A stretch of 64,000 bases of DNA from an uncultured Eggerthella sp. (lineage in GTDB: Bacteria > Actinomycetota > Coriobacteriia > Coriobacteriales > Eggerthellaceae): positions 331,501 to 395,500 of the forward strand of contig UQFK01000001.1 of the NCBI GenBank assembly GCA_900540345.1, in the 5' to 3' direction. A program made the position numbers and the translations under genes. Below are positions 58,291-64,000 of the stretch, piece by piece. Positions within the stretch are counted from its first letter, which is position 1, and the number at the start of each line of letters is the position of its first letter. The notes beneath the pieces were generated by a model, which made no database searches, was not told the origin of the DNA, and saw only the letters and a program-made list of their open reading frames with translations.

Positions 58291-60000
58291 TCACGCCCTT
58301 TGCACATGCGGCAACGCGCGAGTGTCAACCTTGCCATTCGGCGTGAGTGGCAGATGGTCCATCTTCACGAAGTATTCAGGCAACATGTAGGGAGCCAGAT
58401 AGCGGGACATCTCGTCGCGCAGATGCGCCTCCACTTCTGAGGCTTGCTCGACATCCGCTTTTGCGCCTTGCTCGACATCCCTTTCAGAGGCTTGCTCGAC
58501 AGGAACATAATACCCTACCAAATAGGGCATCTGATGCGCATCGACCTCGGAGCGCACTACGCCAACCTCAACCTCAGGACACGTGCAGAGCACACTTTCG
58601 ACTTCGGCTGGCTCAACACGGCGACCATCGATCATGACCTGAGTATCTTTGCGATGCATGAAGGCGATTGTGTCATCAGGCAAAACATACCCCATATCGC
58701 CCGATCTGTATGCTCGCGTGCCATCGGGCAGGTGCACATAATTTTTCTGCTCAGGTGGACAACCCACATAGCCAAGCCCCACACCACGACCTGTGATGAC
58801 GATCTCGCCTACTTCACCTGCGGGCACCTCCTCAAGATTCTCATTCATGATGTACATGTGTACGCCACGCACCGGAGCTCCAACTGGATAAGTGCCATCA
58901 GATAGGACATTCGTGGTGGCGCTCGGCTGCGCGCGCTTGTCGCTCGTTGTGCTCTTGCGCGCAGGATTGCAAGGGAAATAGCTCGCGCACACAGTTGTCT
59001 CAGAAGGACCATACGTGTTGTACACGTCCACCAAACCGAGCAGACGATCGATATAACGCGCACGCAGCACATCCCCACCACTGATGAGCAGGCGCAAACT
59101 GAACGGGATCGAATCGAGGTCGTTCATCTCTTGGAGCAGATAGGGAAACCCGCTGATAATACTTACGCGCTCACGTTCGACGAATTCCATGAGTGTGCCG
59201 ATATCTGCTTTATCGCGCGGTGAAGGGATCGCTAGCGTCATGCCAGTGAGCAGAGCGCTGAAAACTTCTTCAACAAAGATGTCAAAAGAGCAGACCGAGT
59301 ATTGCAACATAACATCCGTGCTGCTTGGTTTGAATTCCGCAGCGAACGCATCAATATAGTTGCACACGTTCGCATTTGTGATCATCACGCCTTTGGGCTT
59401 ACCGGTCGTGCCAGAAGTGTAGAGGATATAAGCCAGACCTGCGTCGTGAGTAGTCGCGAGCGCTGGATCTTGTTGTGCGAGCGAGGAGCCTTGTTGTGTG
59501 AACGCGGGGTCTTGTTGTGTGGGATCTTGTGGCGCAGGGCTTTGCGGCTCAAGCAGCTTCGACGACTTTGAGCCTCGTGGCTCGCACGTTTGATCCAAAA
59601 CAGCGAGCGCATCTTCGACAGACGCGATGCCATAATCAGTAATAACACAGTCAACCTGCGCGTTTTCCATCATATAGCGGATGCGCTCGATCGGGAAATC
59701 AGGTTCGACTGGCACGTATGCGGCACCTGCTTTCAGTACACCCAAGATCGCAGCAATCTGCGCTGCGCCATGATGCATCGCAACGCCAACACGATACGAA
59801 GTGGTAGGCAAACATGCTGCTACTTCACAAGCTCGATTGTCGAGGTCAAGACGCGAAAGCTGCGCATTCGCATCGATGACGGCTATTGCCTGCGGATCAT
59901 CCTGCACGCGGTCGCGAAAACATCCATAGATGGTCTCGTTGGTCGCAGTCGTCTTTTGATCAGTCTTGATCGTCGCACGAGCATTTGAAACCTGAGCCAT
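58291..60000 (-). CDS. stand-alone NRPS-type adenylation protein
   Basis: The 569-residue protein activates an acid as its adenylate. Core motifs: A3 'YILYTSGTTGKPKGV' (191-205), A4 'CSFDIFVEEVF' with the amino-acid-binding Asp240, A5 'YNTYGPSETTVCA', A7 'YRSGDMG', A10 'PLTPNGKVD' with the catalytic Lys. There is no condensation or carrier domain. The Asp and NRPS-like motifs favour an amino-acid substrate. Two in-frame repeat inserts are present: a Gln/Asp/Pro-rich one at about 142-183 and an 'VEQASE/VEQGAKAD' one near 500-525. It leads a GNAT and an esterase, which suggests a small peptide-like or acyl-amino-acid pathway. Confidence 0.85.
   Translation of the reverse strand: MAQVSNARATIKTDQKTTATNETIYGCFRDRVQDDPQAIAVIDANAQLSRLDLDNRACEVAACLPTTSYRVGVAMHHGAAQIAAILGVLKAGAAYVPVEPDFPIERIRYMMENAQVDCVITDYGIASVEDALAVLDQTCEPRGSKSSKLLEPQSPAPQDPTQQDPAFTQQGSSLAQQDPALATTHDAGLAYILYTSGTTGKPKGVMITNANVCNYIDAFAAEFKPSSTDVMLQYSVCSFDIFVEEVFSALLTGMTLAIPSPRDKADIGTLMEFVERERVSIISGFPYLLQEMNDLDSIPFSLRLLISGGDVLRARYIDRLLGLVDVYNTYGPSETTVCASYFPCNPARKSTTSDKRAQPSATTNVLSDGTYPVGAPVRGVHMYIMNENLEEVPAGEVGEIVITGRGVGLGYVGCPPEQKNYVHLPDGTRAYRSGDMGYVLPDDTIAFMHRKDTQVMIDGRRVEPAEVESVLCTCPEVEVGVVRSEVDAHQMPYLVGYYVPVEQASERDVEQGAKADVEQASEVEAHLRDEMSRYLAPYMLPEYFVKMDHLPLTPNGKVDTRALPHVQRA
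58443..58500 (-). repeat. 24-bp in-frame tandem repeat in the adenylation gene
   Basis: cttgctcgac occurs at 58443, 58467 and 58491 (plus strand), period 24. Translated units read like VEQASERD, VEQGAKAD and VEQASEVE. It lies near the C-terminal subdomain. Confidence 0.8.
59455..59545 (-). repeat. in-frame repeat insert in the adenylation gene
   Basis: Imperfect units around 'cttgttgtg' (plus strand) recur about every 24-27 bases and encode QQDP/QQGSS-like blocks before motif A3. The insert lies between the two conserved halves of the N-terminal subdomain. Confidence 0.7.
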
Positions 60001-60278
60001 AGCTAAGTCCTCCTCTTCGCTCTTGGATCGGTCTGCTTCTGTTAGATCGAACCATTCGATCGAGCGGTCAGACCAGACTGTTGAGGTTCGTCTTCCATGC
60101 TATCAACGGGCAGTTCGCGCAAATGGGTGCGCACACGAACGTGACAGAGTCTTTTACGAGTCGTTACCAAGCCTTTGACTGTTCTCCTAACCTTCATCCC
60201 TTCCTTGTAAGTCGCTTTACATGAAAACCACTCAAAACAGCAAGGATTTCGCAGGTATTTTGATGCGTTAGCGACAAG

Positions 60279-60478
60279 TCTTGCAGCGAAATCGCTCAAA
60301 ATTGCAGCGGATTTTCGGTTGTAAGTACAAAATCGAGCCATTTGGTGGGCAAAAAGTCTAAAAACGGAGGTGGTGCAATGTTTGTTTTCCCAAAACCCCA
60401 GTTCAGGTTTTTTCGGGAGCGCTTGAACGTACATATAAACGCAAATCTCTTGCAAAAAATCGCCTTTGCACTGCAAAA
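60279..60478 (-). mobile_element. 200-bp inverted-repeat element, copy C (MITE-like)
   Basis: It aligns along most of its length with the reverse complement of copy B: left end ttgcagcga, right end cgcaaatctcttgcaaaaaa then ctgcaaaa. Shared blocks include ccaaaacccca...cag and cgtacatataaacgcaaat. It has the same size as copies A and B, which supports one element family. Confidence 0.7.
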
Positions 60479-60545
60479 CGTGATCACGCGCTGCAAAACA
60501 TGATCACACACTGCAAAACATGGTCGCGATATAAAACATGACTGC
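60465..60545. repeat. ~20-bp tandem array continuing from element copy C
   Basis: Units such as actgcaaaacgtgatcacgc and ctgcaaaacatgatcacaca repeat about four times and decay into cgatataaa. The unit contains the element's end, ctgcaaaa. The array ends ~28 bases before the stop of the next minus-strand gene. Confidence 0.75.
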
Positions 60546-60572
60546 GATATAAATGCTGAAAGAGGGCGGCGG

Positions 60573-61910
60573 CTACTCTGCTGAGGCAAAACAGGCGGCT
60601 GGGAGCGAGAAAACATCACCTGCGCCATAGAGCTTACCGAAAAGATACTTGTTGCTCGCAGATTCTTCGGATATCCAAATACTGCCATCGTGGAATTCGA
60701 TGCCCTCAGTCATGGGCGGCGCCTCGATATCAGATACGAGATTAGTCGAATCGAGGAAGAAAAGCGGCACTGACCTGCCATCCACGAAGAAGGTATACGG
60801 TGAACTCGCTGTTTGCGAAGAGGTAGGATCGCTCGCGTTTGCCTCTGTTGATGTCGTGGCCGTAGTCGCGTTTGCCTCTGCTAATGCACCGGAATCGCTC
60901 GCGTTTGCCTCTGTCGATGCGGTCAGCTCGCTCGTATCTGCAGTATCCACATCATCCTGAGTATCAGCACTAAACGAAAGTGAGCGCTCTGCCGATTCCG
61001 TTACTGAAGCATCTTTTGCAGCAGCAACCACCTCTTGAGCCCAAACGCGATAGGTGAGCAGGTGTGACGTGTTGAATCCATAGGAAGTCGACAGAACGAT
61101 ATCACCATTTGGCAGCACACTTACACCTTGCACCTTATCAGGCAAAGAGTACGCTCGATCTGCTTGACGCGCAAAGCCATACGAAGCGTGCGCATCCGCC
61201 GGATAGGCAAACATCATCCCTGCATTCTCGGAACCGTCAGGCGTGATGAGATGGTGGTGGTCGGGTGCCTCGTAATCAGGCATCAGGTGAAACGTGCCAA
61301 CGTAGAGCGTGTCGTTCTCAATATTCATGAAAGCAGGGGTGATCTCGAGATCAACTTGATCGATCGCGGTGACCTTATCGCCTGCCTCTGCATTCGCAAG
61401 ATCGGATGCCTGAAAAACCAAATAGCCACTATCGCAGGTCAGAAAAGCATACTCGCTTGAAGTGGTGATGCCGGATCCATGACCTGTATAAGGCGATCCA
61501 TCAGGAAGCTGCGCGGAGAACTCAACCGAACTGCCATCGGCGTTGCGGCGATAGAGCGGGCTCACATCGTCTCCTGAAGCATATCCGCTGAAGAACCAGC
61601 AATCGGCATCGTCGTAATAGTCCAGATCCTGACAGATGAACCCTTCGTGAATGCCGGGAATTTCGAACTGCTCTGTTGCCTGCTCATAGAAGGCGTTATA
61701 AGTCGTGCGTATGTAGAGATTGAAGCCGACCAATATCACGATGACGAGACCAACGATGATCCCAAGAGCCCAAAGCACGACCTTCTTTGCGCTCAAACGA
61801 CGCTTCGGGTGTGTAAGCGCAACGGTGCCATCGGTATCAGCGGAAGCGTTCGGGTTATTCGTAGCATCAGCAGCATTCGCCTCTTGTACGTTGCTCTCAT
61901 CTTGCGTCAT
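60573..61910 (-). CDS. membrane-anchored extracytoplasmic protein of unknown function
   Basis: The 445-residue protein has an acidic, low-complexity N-terminal tail of ~45 residues, a signal-anchor helix ('VVLWALGIIVGLVIVILVG') and a large outside domain. Motifs like 'GSGITTSSEYAFLTCDSGYLVF', 'FMNIENDTLYVGTFHL' and 'GVSVLPNGDIVLSTSYGF' suggest a beta-propeller-like fold. A Ser/Thr/Ala/Asp-rich insert with 'STEANASD' repeats splits the domain near residues 300-360. The ATG overlaps the FmdE stop region and has gagggg before it. It may act with the FmdE protein, which is inference. Confidence 0.7.
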   Translation of the reverse strand: MTQDESNVQEANAADATNNPNASADTDGTVALTHPKRRLSAKKVVLWALGIIVGLVIVILVGFNLYIRTTYNAFYEQATEQFEIPGIHEGFICQDLDYYDDADCWFFSGYASGDDVSPLYRRNADGSSVEFSAQLPDGSPYTGHGSGITTSSEYAFLTCDSGYLVFQASDLANAEAGDKVTAIDQVDLEITPAFMNIENDTLYVGTFHLMPDYEAPDHHHLITPDGSENAGMMFAYPADAHASYGFARQADRAYSLPDKVQGVSVLPNGDIVLSTSYGFNTSHLLTYRVWAQEVVAAAKDASVTESAERSLSFSADTQDDVDTADTSELTASTEANASDSGALAEANATTATTSTEANASDPTSSQTASSPYTFFVDGRSVPLFFLDSTNLVSDIEAPPMTEGIEFHDGSIWISEESASNKYLFGKLYGAGDVFSLPAACFASAE

Positions 61911-61911
61911 A

Positions 61912-62559
61912 TCAGAACCCCTCGCGTTCATAGGCATCGTAGCAATCAAGACAAACTGGCTTGCCCTCTTGCAGGCGCAGCGCGTATTCCGCAGTTGATT
62001 CGCCGCAGATCGAGCATGGAAGCGATGCAAAATGGCGCGCCGGCTCAGGCAGACCGCATATCACCTTGTCGATCTCGAAGAGATCCTCATACGGCGTAGC
62101 GAGCAAGAACGCCTGGTATTCTTCGCGCGACATATCCCCTCGTAGGTCAGGGCGAAGGCACAAGCGCATCGAGCGAACACCTTGCGAAGGGGCGGTCTCT
62201 GAAACAGCACCTTGTGAAGGGGCGCTCTGTGAAACGTTGTCTTGCAAAGCAGCATCGCGAATATAGAATGAAAACGCCATCTTGCCACGAAGGCGCGGGA
62301 TGAGGTTCGCCTTGCCATATGTACAGCCGAGCAAGGCCTGGATCGCATCAACACCGCATGCATCATTTTCCGTGATGCATACAAGCTCTTCATCAACAAC
62401 AGGCAGGCAACCTGCATTTAGTCCGAACTCGTCCACTACCGCCTCGACCGCTTTGAAACCGATCGCAAGACCAGGGCATTCGTGTCCGTGAAAGGCCACT
62501 GCCTTATGCCAAAGATCTGCCGCGGACTGTTGTGAACTCTGCGATGGATTAGCTATCAT
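61912..62559 (-). CDS. FmdE-family protein with C-terminal zinc ribbon
   Basis: The 215-residue protein begins with 'WHKAVAFHGHECPGLAIG', the signature of the FmdE family (formylmethanofuran dehydrogenase subunit E-like), and 'ENDACGVDAIQALLGCTYGKANL' (core DACGVDAIQALLGCT). The end has CSIC...CLDC, a zinc ribbon. In non-methanogens FmdE proteins are thought to serve in metal or molybdopterin-enzyme matters, without firm function. A repeat insert at residues ~105-130 ('APSQGAVSETAPSQGVRS') lies between the two domains. The start has aggag at good spacing. Confidence 0.88.
   Translation of the reverse strand: MIANPSQSSQQSAADLWHKAVAFHGHECPGLAIGFKAVEAVVDEFGLNAGCLPVVDEELVCITENDACGVDAIQALLGCTYGKANLIPRLRGKMAFSFYIRDAALQDNVSQSAPSQGAVSETAPSQGVRSMRLCLRPDLRGDMSREEYQAFLLATPYEDLFEIDKVICGLPEPARHFASLPCSICGESTAEYALRLQEGKPVCLDCYDAYEREGF
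62181..62250 (-). repeat. 30-bp in-frame tandem repeat in the FmdE gene
   Basis: Two 30-base units (62181 and 62211 on the plus strand, starting cttgcgaagg / cttgtgaagg) encode SETAPSQGxx-like blocks, and a third partial unit starts at 62241. The insert is between the FmdE domain core and the zinc ribbon. Confidence 0.75.
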
Positions 62560-62969
62560 GACGCTCCTATTTGCTGCATGTCCTTTTACTGAATGCCTTT
62601 TTGCTGCATACCCTTTTGCTGCATGCTCCTTTTGCGTGCTCTTTCTTTATTACCATAGGCGATCTGTCGGCACTGCATGCGACCACGAATCGCAACCGAG
62701 CTGAAACGAAACCACCTTCCCGCGGCAATATAAGCGCGCTAGGCGCAATCATCCTAAACCACAAAACGACTCTGAAGCAGAGCGCACAAGGCGCACAGCA
62801 CCTCAAACGCAAGACACGCCACGAAACGCTTCGATAACAGTCTGCCAGCCGCAACCGAAAGCGCACACCCGCAGAGTATTCTCGAAGCGAGCAATAAAAC
62901 AGATAAGAAGCATACGAGCAACATGCGAAGCAACGATCGAAGCGCGATAGGTTCAACGAAGGGGGCTTG
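62560..62969. other. gene-free stretch between the FmdE and pyruvate kinase genes
   Basis: Bases 62570-62640 hold a ~20-bp tandem array built on 'ccttttgctgcatg' (four imperfect copies). The rest (62640-62960) has no gene with good support on either strand; a minus-strand open frame here is Arg/Ser-rich and looks non-coding. The pyruvate kinase promoter must lie near the end, but no clear boxes are seen. Confidence 0.6.
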
Positions 62970-64000
62970 GTGAACAAACGCACGAAGATAATCGGCACGC
63001 TCGGGCCCGCCACTGAATCGGAATCAACGCTGCATAGCATGATTGTAGTCGGTATGGATATGGTGCGCCTGAACTTCTCGCACGGCACGCATGAAGAGCA
63101 TCGTGCGCATGTCGACAACGTGAAAAAGGTACGCGAAGAGCTCGGACGTCCTGTCGGCATCATCCTCGACACAAAAGGCCCCTGCATCCGCACGGGTACG
63201 CTTGCAGGTGGTGAGCCGATACGGCTTTTCGCAGGTGATCGTCTCATCCTTACCGAGGATGCCGTAGAAGGTAGCGCTTCGTGCATTCACCAAAGCTTTC
63301 CAGGGCTCAGTGCATTCGTACACACAGGCTCATCCATCCTGCTTGATGATGGTCAGATCGAGTTAGTCGTCGACCGCGTGAGCGGCCCCGAGATCATCTG
63401 CACAGTTCAAAACCCTGGTACGTTAGGCCAGCACAAGCAGCTCAACATCCCCGATGTCACCATCCCCTTGCCCATCATGACCACGCAAGACGAAGCCGAT
63501 CTGCGTTTTGGCATCGAACTCGGCATCGATTATGTAGCTGCATCGTTTATCCGCAACGAGCAAGACGTTCGCGCGATCCGCGCCTTTCTTGACGATAATG
63601 GTGGCGCAGACATTGGCATCATGTCGAAGATCGAAAACGCGCAGGCCATCGAGAACATCGAAGAGATCATCGCCGTATCGGATGCCATCATGGTAGCGCG
63701 TGGTGATCTCGGTGTGGAAGTCGATCCAGCATCGGTTCCTCACCTTCAAAAGAAGATCGTCCAAGCGTGCAATCGTGCATTCTGCCCGGTGGTCATCGCC
63801 ACGCATATGCTCGATTCTATGATCCGCGCACCGCACCCCACCCGTGCAGAAGTGACCGATGTGGCAAACGCTATCTACGATGGCGCTGACGCACTCATGC
63901 TCTCTGGCGAAACCGCTATAGGCACGTATCCTCAGCTCGCAATAAAGACCATGGCGCGCATCGCGCAAGCAAGCGAACCCTATCTCCTTTCCGAGACCAC
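62970..64000 (+). CDS. pyk: pyruvate kinase, 3' end outside the window
   Basis: The first 343 codons are visible. The GTG start follows gaaggggg. The enzyme makes pyruvate and ATP from phosphoenolpyruvate and ADP. Motifs: 'KIIGTLGPATES', 'VRLNFSHGTHEEH', 'LDTKGPCIRTG', 'SKIENAQAIENIEEI' with the catalytic Lys, 'VARGDLGVEV' and 'LMLSGETAIGTYP'. Two family positions differ: the Glu in DTKGPEIRTG is Cys, and ATQML is ATHML. The first position is the one linked with K+ dependence in other pyruvate kinases. The gene runs off the window end without a stop. Confidence 0.96.
   Translation, partial: MNKRTKIIGTLGPATESESTLHSMIVVGMDMVRLNFSHGTHEEHRAHVDNVKKVREELGRPVGIILDTKGPCIRTGTLAGGEPIRLFAGDRLILTEDAVEGSASCIHQSFPGLSAFVHTGSSILLDDGQIELVVDRVSGPEIICTVQNPGTLGQHKQLNIPDVTIPLPIMTTQDEADLRFGIELGIDYVAASFIRNEQDVRAIRAFLDDNGGADIGIMSKIENAQAIENIEEIIAVSDAIMVARGDLGVEVDPASVPHLQKKIVQACNRAFCPVVIATHMLDSMIRAPHPTRAEVTDVANAIYDGADALMLSGETAIGTYPQLAIKTMARIAQASEPYLLSET

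Larger units (their letters stand above)
60001..60572. other. gene-free stretch with element copy C and a tandem array
   Basis: No gene is supported. Bases 60279-60478 are an inverted-repeat element and bases 60465-60545 a short tandem array. The stretch separates the adenylation operon from the next minus-strand gene. Confidence 0.7.

Noticed and set aside
62567..63323. Minus-strand open frames overlapping the pyruvate kinase start
   Set aside because: They are antisense to a clear enzyme and rich in Arg/Ser/Cys, typical of shadow frames.

Overview
The window looks like chromosomal DNA from a mid-GC actinobacterium of the class Coriobacteriia (Eggerthellaceae-like). The reasons are the mix of Gram-positive traits (sortase-type anchors, SipW/TasA-like surface proteins, a T-box leader, a Cheo-type SOS box, no outer-membrane genes), promoters that seem to give leaderless mRNAs, and dense GATC/CGATCG content. 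The genus is not settled. A roughly 50% GC member such as Cryptobacterium is a guess made without any database search. No rRNA, tRNA, transposase, integrase, phage gene or CRISPR array was recognised.

Layout. 1-3.1 kb: an alpha/beta-hydrolase, a condensation-type acyltransferase and a zinc-ribbon membrane protein in one operon. 3.6-4.7: a GH5 lipoprotein. 4.9-6.9: two small genes, then ackA. 6.9-9.1: a YtrA-type regulator with an ABC-2 exporter. 9.2-12.1: an aminotransferase and an unknown membrane protein. 12.2-19.1: a T-box-controlled trp operon, trpE-G-D-C-FB-A, with trpF and trpB fused. 19.1-21.8: a LysR regulator, a PQ-loop-like protein and a CynX-like MFS carrier. 21.8-25.8: a response regulator, histidine kinase and FtsX-type ABC module. 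25.8-27.4: an SOS-controlled Y-family polymerase and its small partner. 27.5-33.4: a LAQTG surface protein, a WYL regulator, an NSS symporter and an acyltransferase-3-like protein. 33.5-40.1: a nickel/peptide-type ABC operon led by a SAM methyltransferase behind a NikR-like palindrome. 40.9-50.2: a large cell-surface block (a 1488-residue fibro-slime/Cna-B adhesin and a five-gene secreted operon with two TasA/CalY-like proteins). 50.4-52.6: an O-antigen-ligase-like protein and an amidase. 53-56: a hybrid sensor kinase. 56.2-60.0: a nitroreductase, esterase, GNAT and stand-alone NRPS-type adenylation protein. 60.6-62.6: a membrane-anchored unknown and an FmdE protein. 63-64: pyruvate kinase, cut by the window end.

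Three things stand out. First, a family of three ~200-bp intergenic elements with inverted ends (about 40.2, 52.6 and 60.3 kb) looks like a MITE or a structured RNA family. Second, short tandem repeats are unusually common, both just downstream of minus-strand genes and in frame inside genes. Third, the surface block together with the carrier-less adenylation cassette are the best candidates for an undescribed system. All calls come from reading the sequence; family names rest on visible motifs and were not checked against any database.
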